DNA of 64,000 bases from Shimia_B sp039815465. GTDB taxonomy: Bacteria; Pseudomonadota; Alphaproteobacteria; Rhodobacterales; Rhodobacteraceae. Below the pieces are notes generated by a model. The model searched no databases, had not been told where the DNA came from, and saw only the letters and a list, made by a program, of their open reading frames with translations. A program made the position numbers and the translations under genes. The stretch spans positions 62,001 through 126,000 of the forward strand of contig JBCBZG010000002.1 in assembly GCA_039815465.1 (NCBI GenBank). The letters are read 5' to 3'. The first letter of the stretch is position 1. Each line of letters opens with the position of its first letter. This document shows positions 33,741 through 40,995 of this stretch, piece by piece.

Positions 33741-34490
33741 ATGGAGCGCGTCGACCAAACCCAGCTGACGAACGCGATCCTGGCCGCAGACCGCCCCGTG
33801 CCTGAGGGTCTAAGCGACGGCGAGGGCCGTCCCGCAGGTAAGCGGTTCGATGTCTACCGCAACAACGTCGCAGTGTCCCTGACCGAGGCGCTCAGCGTCG
33901 CCTTTCCGACCATCCACAGCTTGGTGGGGGACGCGTTCTTTCGCGCGATGGCGGGGGTGTTCGTGCGCCAGCATCCGCCGACATCCCCAGTGCTCGTGCT
34001 CTATGGTGCTGAATTCCCAGGCTTTTTGGCGGGATTTGAGCCTGTGGCGCACCTGCCCTACCTTCCCGACGTGGCGCGGATCGACCAAGCCCTGCGGGAG
34101 GCCTATCACGCCGCCGACGCCACCCCGATCCGGCCCGAGGCGCTTCAACTCGCCCCCGACGCCCTGATGGCCGCGCGGATGGAGATTGCGCCCGCGACCC
34201 GTATCATAGCCTCCCCTTACGCGATCTATAACATCTGGATGATGTCGCGTGGCGGCGGGAAGCCAGGCACCGCGGGCCAAGGCGTGCTCATCTCGCGGCC
34301 TGAGTTTGACCCACAGGTAGACCTGCTGCCTGCCGGAGGTGCGGCGTTTCTTGCGGCGCTCGGGCGCGGAGTATCAACGGCTCAAGCACTCGATCAAGCG
34401 CCCGACCTTGATCCCGCCACCGGGCTTGGGCCCACGCTCGCCATCGCGCTGGGGCGCGGTGTCATCACACGCGTTCACGCGCCATCCTGA
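33741..34490 (+). CDS. bufC: DUF2063 partner protein of the bufferin system
   Basis: A 249-residue protein with the DUF2063 N-terminal signature KRFDVYRNNVAVSLTEAL at about 35-52 and YPDVARIDQALREAYHA in the middle. Although DUF2063 is labelled a putative DNA-binding domain, in MNIO systems this protein pairs with DUF692 and presents the precursor, like a RiPP recognition element. It begins one base after bufB, so the two are translationally coupled. A DoxX gene follows by 18 bases. Confidence 0.9.
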   Translation: MERVDQTQLTNAILAADRPVPEGLSDGEGRPAGKRFDVYRNNVAVSLTEALSVAFPTIHSLVGDAFFRAMAGVFVRQHPPTSPVLVLYGAEFPGFLAGFEPVAHLPYLPDVARIDQALREAYHAADATPIRPEALQLAPDALMAARMEIAPATRIIASPYAIYNIWMMSRGGGKPGTAGQGVLISRPEFDPQVDLLPAGGAAFLAALGRGVSTAQALDQAPDLDPATGLGPTLAIALGRGVITRVHAPS

Positions 34491-34507
34491 CTGAAAGCTC
34501 TAAGACT

Positions 34508-35056
34508 ATGTTTAGCCACCCTCTTTTGGACCGCAGCGCTGCTGCACTCGACACCGCGAGCGCGGCGATCCTTGGCACGCTTGCGCGGCTCGTTTTCGCG
34601 GGCGTCCTGCTGATCTATTTCTGGAACTCAGCCCTGCAAAAGGTCGGCGACGGGATTTTCGGGTTTCTGAACCCCGGTGCAGGCGCCTACATCGCCATCT
34701 GGCCCCGCGCGATGGAGGCTGCGGGCTACGACCCGTCTGCCCTAGGTGGGTTTCACTACCTTGTCGTGGTCGCCGGCACCCTGGCAGAATTCATTCTGCC
34801 GCTGCTCATCCTCTTAGGACTTTTGACGCGGCTGGCGGCCCTGGGCATGATCGGTTTCGTCATCGTCCAAAGCGCCACGGACCTTATTGGGCATGGTGGC
34901 TGGGCCAATGGCACCTTTGGCGCGTGGTTCGACCGCGCCTCCGACGCGCTGATCGCGGACCAACGCGCGTTTTGGATGTTGCTCCTGATCACTCTGGTCC
35001 TAAAGGGCGCGGGGCCACTATCGCTCGACCGCCTGATCTTTGAGCGGGACGTCTAA
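34508..35056 (+). CDS. DoxX-family membrane protein of the bufferin operon
   Basis: A 182-residue inner-membrane protein with about four hydrophobic segments, beginning LARLVFAGVLLIYFWNSALQK with the DoxX-like GxxxLxxxKxxxG pattern. DoxX is the usual fourth member of DUF2282-DUF692-DUF2063 operons, where it may handle redox chemistry or membrane supply for the modification or its electrons. It is larger than a minimal DoxX (about 130-150 residues). Its end overlaps the convergent ArsC-like gene by four bases. Confidence 0.85.
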   Translation: MFSHPLLDRSAAALDTASAAILGTLARLVFAGVLLIYFWNSALQKVGDGIFGFLNPGAGAYIAIWPRAMEAAGYDPSALGGFHYLVVVAGTLAEFILPLLILLGLLTRLAALGMIGFVIVQSATDLIGHGGWANGTFGAWFDRASDALIADQRAFWMLLLITLVLKGAGPLSLDRLIFERDV

Positions 35057-35364
35057 AGCCACACCGCCTGGGCGTCCGCCTTCCACCCTATGGTCATCGT
35101 GGCACCGTCCACGATGAGCGGGCGTTTCATCAGGGTTGGATGGGCTGCGAGCAACGCGCGCGGGTCCCCGGCGCGCTCCTCCTCAGTCAATCCCCGCCAC
35201 GTGGTCGAACTTTTGTTGAGGAGCGCGGCCCCGAACTGGTCCAGCGCGGCATTGCGCACGTCTGCTGGCAGCGGCTCAGCACGTAGGTCCACGAACTCCG
35301 CCTCTGACAGCGCCTTTCGCGCCTTGCGGCACGTGTCGCAGGTCTTGATTCCATAAAGCTTCAT
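35053..35364 (-). CDS. ArsC/Spx-family protein (YffB-like)
   Basis: A 103-residue thioredoxin-like ArsC-family protein. It starts KLYGIKTCDTCRKARKALSE (CxxC at residues 9-12, the arsenate-reductase-like position) and has TLMKRPLIVDG, the conserved cis-Pro region. The residue set is closer to the YffB/Spx-like branch of unknown function than to true arsenate reductases, which need further Arg residues. It is monocistronic, minus strand, facing the DoxX gene. Confidence 0.82.
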   Translation of the reverse strand: MKLYGIKTCDTCRKARKALSEAEFVDLRAEPLPADVRNAALDQFGAALLNKSSTTWRGLTEEERAGDPRALLAAHPTLMKRPLIVDGATMTIGWKADAQAVWL

Positions 35365-35477
35365 ACCCGGGCCCCTTGTCTTTCGCGGTATCCGCCTAGG
35401 TGTTTCTTAGGGGTGCCACAATAGGCGCTCCATGCAGAGCCGCCCTGGTAACTGGCGGGACGAAAAGGAGACAGACG

Positions 35478-35684
35478 ATGCCTAGTGGCACCGTTAAGTG
35501 GTTCAACACCACAAAAGGGTACGGGTTCATCGAACCAGAGGGCGGCGGCAAGGACGTGTTTGTGCACATTTCCGCTGTGGAACGCGCCGGTTTGACGGGT
35601 CTTGCGGACAACCAAAAGGTCAGCTTCGAGGTGATCGAGGGACGCGATGGCCGCACGATGGCGGGCGACCTAAAGGCCGACTAA
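35478..35684 (+). CDS. Cold-shock domain protein
   Basis: A 68-residue CspA-family single-strand nucleic-acid binding protein. RNP1 is KGYGFIEP and RNP2 DVFVHIS, with the usual start SGTVKWFNTTKG and a C-terminal VSFEVIEGRDGRTMAG. It acts as an RNA chaperone in cold or stationary growth. The 113-base leader upstream is unusually long for this region and may be structured. AAGGAG precedes the ATG. Confidence 0.95.
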   Translation: MPSGTVKWFNTTKGYGFIEPEGGGKDVFVHISAVERAGLTGLADNQKVSFEVIEGRDGRTMAGDLKAD

Positions 35685-35759
35685 CCAACCCCCAGTCTTA
35701 CGCTATGTTGGCGAGCGCGCAGGCGCTCGAGCCAAATCTTATGTCTCTACGACTATCGC

Positions 35760-36677
35760 TTAGCTTTCTGGGCTTGCGATCATGGCCTGAAACTCACGCC
35801 ATTCCCCGGCAGACATGCCGGAGCTTTCTTTTGTCACCTCTTCCCCCGCTAACATCCGCCGAATACAACCGAGCGCTTTGGCGCTGACTGAGGCGCCGCC
35901 GAGCCTGTAGTCTTCGAACGCGGCATAGGCGAGCGGGACCCAATCCGCGACAATACGGCAAATTTCGTCAGCATAGACACGAATTTCGTACTGCGCATGG
36001 CTGTCGGCACGCAGCCGCAGGAAATGGAACAGGTTGTGCAGGTCCACCTTCCAATACCACTGGGTGTAGATGTTGGCCGGCAGGTTCATCCGCGCAAGCT
36101 CCCGCGCGAGGCCCTGCTGACCGTCGGTGGAAATCATCGCCTCGTAATTGTCATAGGCCCGGGTTGAGTCGGATTTGAGCAGTTCGAGCACCCGCGCGGC
36201 CTCTGCCCCTTCGAGCGCGGCACCACGGCCCTGGTTGTTGACCGCCGACTGCGCGGCGACGTGTTCGGGGGCTGGGATGTAGAATTCGCGGTCCAGGATG
36301 GAGTAGCGGGCGGAGTATTCGTTCACATTCGCCGTGCGGTGCCGGATCCACTGACGCGCGACGAACACGGGCAGCTTAACGTGCAGCTTGATCTCGCACA
36401 TCTCGAACGGGGTCGAATGCCAGTGGCGCATCAAGTAGCGGATAAGCCCCTCGTCGTTGGAGACGTGCTTGGTCCCTTCCCCATAAGACACCCGCGCCGC
36501 TTGCACGATGGCGCTGTCGTCGCCCATGTAGTCGATCACACGCACAAACCCGTGGTCGAGCACCTCGTGAGCCGTATAAAGCCGCGCCTCCATCCCTGGG
36601 CTGACGGCGCGGAGGGTCTGCTGGGACTGGGCACGTTGCGTTGCGATCTGGTTCTTTTGGTCCTCAGATAGTGGCAT
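35760..36677 (-). CDS. thyX: FAD-dependent thymidylate synthase
   Basis: Makes dTMP from dUMP using FAD and methylene-tetrahydrofolate, the alternative to ThyA. The 305-residue protein contains the ThyX motif RHRTANVNEYSARYS, followed by NLPANIYTQWYWKVDLHNLFHFLRLR. An N-terminal extension of about 20 residues (SEDQKNQIATQRAQSQQTL) precedes the core. The ATG at 36677 is preferred over a start eight codons upstream, as GGAAGGGAAAG lies just before it. Confidence 0.95.
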   Translation of the reverse strand: MPLSEDQKNQIATQRAQSQQTLRAVSPGMEARLYTAHEVLDHGFVRVIDYMGDDSAIVQAARVSYGEGTKHVSNDEGLIRYLMRHWHSTPFEMCEIKLHVKLPVFVARQWIRHRTANVNEYSARYSILDREFYIPAPEHVAAQSAVNNQGRGAALEGAEAARVLELLKSDSTRAYDNYEAMISTDGQQGLARELARMNLPANIYTQWYWKVDLHNLFHFLRLRADSHAQYEIRVYADEICRIVADWVPLAYAAFEDYRLGGASVSAKALGCIRRMLAGEEVTKESSGMSAGEWREFQAMIASPES

Positions 36678-36825
36678 CTCGTCTTTCCCTTCCCGGAGCA
36701 CCGCTATATTTGCGCATCTTGATAAAGCTGGCCACTAGATATCGCAATCTGTCCACAGCTTTTGCGGGCCCCTTGACGGCCCGCCACGGCAGCGCAGCTT
36801 GCACGGCAATGGGAAAGGATACGCC

Positions 36826-37254
36826 ATGAGCCTCAAATACCTCCATACGATGGTGCGGGTGAAAGACCTCGACGCAACGATCGCCTTCTTCCAGCTGTTG
36901 GGGCTGGAAGAGACGCGGCGCAATGAGCACGAGGGCGGGCGGTTCACGCTGGTCTTTATGGCGCCGCCCGATCAGCCGGACTGCCCGGTGGAGCTGACCT
37001 ATAACTGGGACGGGGATGATGGGCTTCCCTCCGACAGCCGCCACTTTGGGCATCTGGCCTACGCGGTCGACGATATCTACGCGACGTGCCAGCATTTGAT
37101 GGACAATGGCGTGACGATCAACAGGCCGCCGCGCGACGGGCGGATGGCTTTTGTGCGCTCGCCTGATAACGTCTCCATCGAGCTCCTCCAGATGGGCGAT
37201 GCAAAGGAACCGGCAGAGCCTTGGATCAGCATGGAAAATTCCGGTCACTGGTAG
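36826..37254 (+). CDS. gloA: Lactoylglutathione lyase (glyoxalase I)
   Basis: Detoxifies methylglyoxal-glutathione hemithioacetal. The 142-residue VOC protein has LHTMVRVKDLDATIAFFQLLGLEETRR, PVELTYNWDGD, FGHLAYAVDDIYATC and SIELLQMG, which supply the four metal ligands (His, Glu, His, Glu) of bacterial glyoxalase I. It overlaps the start of the DUF1194 gene by about 34 bases. Confidence 0.88.
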   Translation: MSLKYLHTMVRVKDLDATIAFFQLLGLEETRRNEHEGGRFTLVFMAPPDQPDCPVELTYNWDGDDGLPSDSRHFGHLAYAVDDIYATCQHLMDNGVTINRPPRDGRMAFVRSPDNVSIELLQMGDAKEPAEPWISMENSGHW

Positions 37255-37970
37255 CGGCCGCGCTCATCGCGGGCTGGGCCGCTGGGGCGGCGGCACAGGC
37301 GCCGTGCCGTCAGGCGCTGGCGTTGGGGCTCGACGTGTCGGCCTCGGTCGATTCGCGGGAGTATCGGCTACAGCTTGAGGGGTTGGCCCGGGCGCTGACG
37401 GCGCCGGACGTGGCCGCGCGGATCCTAGAACAGCCGGAGGTGCCGGTGACGCTCTACGTCTTTGAGTGGAGCGGGCCGGGGGTGCAGCGGACGGTGCTGG
37501 ACTGGACCCCCGTCACAGGGGCGCCGGTCTTGAACGCGCTTGCGGCCCAGATCGCCACGCATCCACGGGCGGCCATGGGCGCGAGCGTGGACCATTCCAC
37601 CGCCATTGCCCCGGCCATCGCCCATGCGCTCGGTAAGATCACAGGCGAGACCCGCTGTTGGAAGCGGACCATCGATATTTCTGGCGATGGGAAACACAAC
37701 ACGGGCGGACCACCGGAGGCGCTGCGCGCCGCGCTGGCCGATGCGGCCGTGGTTGTGAACGGGCTCGTTGTTGGCGTCGACAGCCCCCGCGGCGGCGATA
37801 TCCGGCAGCTCGAAGTGGGGGAGCTGAGCGCCTACTACAACGCGTCCGTCATCTACGGCCCCGGCGCGTTCGTTGAAACGGCGCTGGGTTTCAAGGATTT
37901 CGAACGCGCTATGCGGCGCAAGCTCTTACGGGAGCTTGAGGGCCCCGTTTTCGGCGCGCTGTCGCGCTAA
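37221..37970 (+). CDS. DUF1194 family secreted protein with VWA-like fold
   Basis: A 249-residue exported protein. After a signal peptide (RSLVAAALIAGWAAGAAAQA) comes LALGLDVSASVDSREY, the MIDAS DxSxS of von Willebrand A domains, and later RTIDISGDGKHN. DUF1194 is a conserved alphaproteobacterial family of unknown function, probably periplasmic. The only in-frame start that keeps the signal peptide is TTG at 37221 inside gloA, so start assignment is moderately uncertain. Confidence 0.82.
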   Translation: MDQHGKFRSLVAAALIAGWAAGAAAQAPCRQALALGLDVSASVDSREYRLQLEGLARALTAPDVAARILEQPEVPVTLYVFEWSGPGVQRTVLDWTPVTGAPVLNALAAQIATHPRAAMGASVDHSTAIAPAIAHALGKITGETRCWKRTIDISGDGKHNTGGPPEALRAALADAAVVVNGLVVGVDSPRGGDIRQLEVGELSAYYNASVIYGPGAFVETALGFKDFERAMRRKLLRELEGPVFGALSR

Positions 37971-38014
37971 AGGAGCGCTCTATCTCCGACCCTCGCGCAC
38001 GGTGTCCGAGGTCG

Positions 38015-38084
38015 GTGCCCGCCCGCCTCCCTTCTGCGCCAGCCAGGGCTGGCTTGAACCCGAGGCCGCGCGCGCTGCGCGCGC
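38015..38084 (+). repeat. Intergenic GTGCCCGCCCGCCTCCC / GC-palindrome module, copy 2
   Basis: It starts with the 17 bases shared with 28384-28400. It ends in the perfect palindrome CCGCGCGCGC T GCGCGCGCGG (about 38064-38084), an alternating CG run able to form a strong hairpin. It fills the convergent DUF1194/ldtR gap, which lacks the larger convergent-junction element. Confidence 0.65.
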
Positions 38085-38094
38085 GGGGTCGCGC

Positions 38095-38592
38095 CTAGTA
38101 GATATAGCGGATTTGGTCGGACCAATACCGCTCCACCCGTTTGAGTGCGCCATTGATGTCCTCGATCCCGTTGGGGCCAAGGACACCGCTGGCCTGCAAC
38201 CCGTCGGCGTGGCGGCTAAACAGGTCGGCCACGATATCGCGGACGCTGCGCCCTTGGTCCGTGAGGCTCACACGCACCGAGCGGCGGTCAATTTCGCAGC
38301 GCTGGTGGTGCATGTAGCCCATTTCCACCAGCTTTTTGAGGTTATAGCTCACGTTGGAGCCCTGGTAGTAGCCGCGCGTTTTCAGCTCGCCCGCTGTGAC
38401 CTCGTTGTCGCCGATATTGAACAGCAACAGCGCCTGGACCGCGTTTATTTCCAACACGCCCACACGCTCGAACTCATCCTTGATCACGTCCAGCAGCAGG
38501 CGATGCAGGCGCTCCACCAACGCCAGACTTTCCAAGTAGCCGGAAATAAAGCCTGCGGACTGGCTTTGGCCGATCTGTGAATGAATGCTCAT
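38095..38592 (-). CDS. ldtR: MarR-family regulator, LdtR-like
   Basis: A 165-residue winged-helix MarR regulator. The recognition region GELKTRGYYQGSNVSYNLKKLVEMGYMHHQRCEIDRRSVRVSLTDQGR is close to alphaproteobacterial LdtR, a regulator linked to an L,D-transpeptidase and osmotic tolerance; no transpeptidase gene is in the window. The N-terminus is extended (QIGQSQSAGFISGYLESL). The symbol is given on similarity of the DNA-binding segment only. Confidence 0.75.
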   Translation of the reverse strand: MSIHSQIGQSQSAGFISGYLESLALVERLHRLLLDVIKDEFERVGVLEINAVQALLLFNIGDNEVTAGELKTRGYYQGSNVSYNLKKLVEMGYMHHQRCEIDRRSVRVSLTDQGRSVRDIVADLFSRHADGLQASGVLGPNGIEDINGALKRVERYWSDQIRYIY

Positions 38593-38648
38593 CTACGTCT
38601 CCACGCTCGTCGTTGGAGTGTGTGTGGCGGATAAGTGCTGAAAATGTA

Positions 38649-38933
38649 TTAAACGCCACGCTGGCGCGCGATTTCTTCGTTAAACTGCGATCTAATCTCG
38701 TTAACCATCGCCGCGTGCATGTCTGGCGCGGGGGTCTGGCCGATGATCCAGGGATAGATATCAAGGTCTTGCTCGGCGATGAGCGCCTCATAGGCGTCAA
38801 GAGCTTCCGTATCCATCTGGGGCAGTCTGGCCGTTGCAAAAGCCGTCAGGATCACATCCATCTCTTTGATGCCGCGGCGGATGGAGCGCATAAAAAGCCG
38901 CTTGCGCCGGGTTTCAATCGGTTCAGTGCCCAT
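38649..38933 (-). CDS. sdhE: Succinate dehydrogenase assembly factor SdhE
   Basis: A 94-residue SdhE/Sdh5 (DUF339) protein that helps attach FAD to succinate dehydrogenase. The family RGxxE motif is RRGIKEMD in RRKRLFMRSIRRGIKEMD, followed by LPQMDTEALDAYEALIAEQDLDIYPWIIG. The start at 38933 overlaps the XRE gene upstream by 11 bases, so the two are probably co-translated. sdh structural genes are not in the window. Confidence 0.9.
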   Translation of the reverse strand: MGTEPIETRRKRLFMRSIRRGIKEMDVILTAFATARLPQMDTEALDAYEALIAEQDLDIYPWIIGQTPAPDMHAAMVNEIRSQFNEEIARQRGV

Positions 38934-39288
38934 CGCCCAGCCTTTCTTCGATCCGTGCGAGCAGATCGAGCGCGTCTTGGAGCCGGGCGCGCAGAGCGGC
39001 GAGCTCTTCTGGCGAAACAGCATAGTCTGCGTGGGAAAGATCGTCGCCATGGCCCGTCATCAGCCAGCGCAGGGAGACGTTGAGCACGCCCGCGAGCATT
39101 TGCAGCTTGTTCGCGCGGGGCTCTGATAGGTCGTCCTCCCACTCCTTGAGCGTGCGCAGCTTGATGCCCAGGCGCTTGGCCAGCGCATCTTGGCTGAGCC
39201 CTGCGACCTCTCGCCCATAGGTGATGCGGTCGCCGAGCGTCGCTTTGTCGTCGTGATACCAGTCTGCTGGAACGGTTGTGTCTGTCAT
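38923..39288 (-). CDS. XRE-family helix-turn-helix protein
   Basis: A 121-residue regulator with an HTH_XRE/Cro domain at about 18-75: DRITYGREVAGLSQDALAKRLGIKLRTLKEWEDD, then ANKLQMLAGVLNVSLRWLMTG. The C-terminal third is a Leu/Ala coiled coil (LAALRARLQDALDLLARIEERL), suiting dimerisation. It overlaps sdhE and is divergent from the aspartate aminotransferase gene, 60 bases away, which is a possible target. Confidence 0.85.
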   Translation of the reverse strand: MTDTTVPADWYHDDKATLGDRITYGREVAGLSQDALAKRLGIKLRTLKEWEDDLSEPRANKLQMLAGVLNVSLRWLMTGHGDDLSHADYAVSPEELAALRARLQDALDLLARIEERLGDGH

Positions 39289-39348
39289 TGCTTGCCTCTT
39301 GGGCGGCTTTTAGGGCACCAGAGCACAAACATCCACCGGAGCCCGCCC

Positions 39349-40551
39349 ATGCGCTTCCTTTCGTCTCGCCTTGACCGTGTGGCGCCGTCCGCGACCATCG
39401 CCATGTCGACCCGTGCGATGGAGCTGCGCGTCGAGGGCAAGGATGTCATCAGCCTCAGCGCGGGGGAGCCGGATTTCGGCACGCCTGACACGATCGACGC
39501 CGCCGCCATTGCGGCCATCCACGCAAAACGCGGGCGCTACACGCCGCCCGATGGGCTGCCGGAGCTCAAAGACGCCATTGCGGCGAAATTCGCGCGCGAA
39601 AATGGCCTGACCTATGGCCGCGACCAGATTTCTGTCACCTCGGGCGGCAAGCAGGTGCTTTGGAACGCCATGCTGGCGACGCTGGAGCCCGGCGATGAGG
39701 TCATCATCCCCGCCCCCTATTGGACGTCCTACCCCGACATGGTGCGCATGGCGGGCGGGGAGCCTGTCGTCATCCCCTGCCCGGTCGAACACGGCTACAA
39801 GCTGCGCCCGGAGGCGTTAGAGGCCGCGATCACGCCGCGCACGAAGTGGTGGATTTTCAACTCCCCCTCCAACCCGACGGGCGCGGGATATTCCTGGGAG
39901 GAGCTTAAGGCGCTCACCGATGTCCTGCTGCGCCACGACCATGTCTGGACGATGTCAGACGATATGTATGAGCATCTGACCTTTGACGGGTTCGAGTTCT
40001 GCACGCCAGCGCAAGTGGAGCCCGCGCTTTACGAACGGACGCTGACCACCAATGGGGTGTCAAAGGCTTACGCCATGACCGGGTGGCGGATCGGCTATGC
40101 GGGCGGTCCGGCGCATCTGATCAAGGCCATGCGCGTTATCCAAAGCCAAAGCACCGGCAACGCCAGTGCCATCAGCCAGTACGGTGCCATTGAGGCCCTG
40201 AACGGCCCCCAGGACTTTCTGGCACCCAACCGCGCGCTCTTTAAGGCCCGGCGCGACCTCGTGGTTGATGCGCTCAACGCCTGCCCGGGGATCGATTGCC
40301 CCACGCCGGAGGGGGCGTTTTATGTCTACCCGTCCATCGATGGCGTGATTGGGAAGACAACCGCCGCGGGCACGCGCATCACATCGGATGAGGACTTCGC
40401 AAATGCGCTTCTGAACGAGGCGCTGGTGGCGGTCGTCCACGGCGCGGCCTTCGGGCTTTCGCCAGCGTTCCGGGTGAGTTACGCTGCCTCGAATGACGCA
40501 TTGACAGAGGCCTGTGCGCGTATCCATCGGTTTTGTACAACGCTGAGCTGA
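39349..40551 (+). CDS. aspC: Aspartate aminotransferase (class I, Ib subgroup)
   Basis: Interconverts aspartate/2-oxoglutarate with oxaloacetate/glutamate; alphaproteobacterial Ib enzymes often also accept prephenate. The 400-residue protein has SLSAGEPDFGTPD, SVTSGGKQVLWNAM, NSPSNPTGAGY, the PLP Asp/Tyr segment SDDMYEHL and the Schiff-base Lys in TNGVSKAYAMTGWRIGY. A frame open further upstream overlaps the divergent XRE gene and is not credible. A small conserved gene follows 14 bases later. Confidence 0.93.
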   Translation: MRFLSSRLDRVAPSATIAMSTRAMELRVEGKDVISLSAGEPDFGTPDTIDAAAIAAIHAKRGRYTPPDGLPELKDAIAAKFARENGLTYGRDQISVTSGGKQVLWNAMLATLEPGDEVIIPAPYWTSYPDMVRMAGGEPVVIPCPVEHGYKLRPEALEAAITPRTKWWIFNSPSNPTGAGYSWEELKALTDVLLRHDHVWTMSDDMYEHLTFDGFEFCTPAQVEPALYERTLTTNGVSKAYAMTGWRIGYAGGPAHLIKAMRVIQSQSTGNASAISQYGAIEALNGPQDFLAPNRALFKARRDLVVDALNACPGIDCPTPEGAFYVYPSIDGVIGKTTAAGTRITSDEDFANALLNEALVAVVHGAAFGLSPAFRVSYAASNDALTEACARIHRFCTTLS

Positions 40552-40565
40552 CCTGAAGGACCCAT

Positions 40566-40982
40566 ATGCCCGCCGATCTACCCGACTTTTACTTCCGCAT
40601 CCGCGAAAAGGGTGCCGTGGTGTTTCGGATCGATACCGAAAACCGCCAGAGGCGCATTGAGATGGAACAGATCGCGGTTGTAAATGTCGTCAACGGGCAG
40701 ATCAAACCCCATGGCCAGCGCGAGCTTCTGGCGGAGGAGGAGGAGGTCATTCAAGAGTGGATGGCCGAGCGGGCGGAGGTGCTCGAAGCGCGCACGCTCG
40801 ACGATATCTACCGCGCCATTGACCACATGAATCTGACCACGCAATGGGTCCAGTCCACCGCAACCGACGCGCAGTTGGAGGAGTTTACCGACGACCTCCT
40901 CCTCGCGATGCATGACCTGCGTAGCCTGCTGGTGCGCAAAAAGGCGGATCGATTACTCAAGGCGCGCAGCGCGGCGGAGTGA
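40566..40982 (+). CDS. Conserved-type hypothetical protein
   Basis: A 138-residue acidic cytosolic protein. The N-terminal half looks like a small beta-rich module (DFYFRIREKGAVVFRIDTENRQRRIEMEQIAVVNV), and the rest is helical, with QREL...EEEEVIQEWMAERAEVLEAR and LTTQWVQSTATDAQLEEF. I cannot assign a function. It lies 14 bases after aspC, so it is probably co-transcribed, and it faces nadE across a 13-base gap. Confidence 0.72.
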   Translation: MPADLPDFYFRIREKGAVVFRIDTENRQRRIEMEQIAVVNVVNGQIKPHGQRELLAEEEEVIQEWMAERAEVLEARTLDDIYRAIDHMNLTTQWVQSTATDAQLEEFTDDLLLAMHDLRSLLVRKKADRLLKARSAAE

Positions 40983-40995
40983 GCCGCGCGTTCGC

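Noticed and set aside
35053..35364. ArsC-like gene linked to the ArsR/ArsP pair as an arsenic system
   Set aside because: It is 23 kb away, on the opposite strand, and belongs to the YffB/Spx-like branch rather than arsenate reductases.
37221..37254. Overlap of gloA and the DUF1194 gene as evidence of a fused or frameshifted gene
   Set aside because: Both proteins are complete by family standards, and the overlap only covers the gloA C-terminus and the DUF1194 signal-peptide start.
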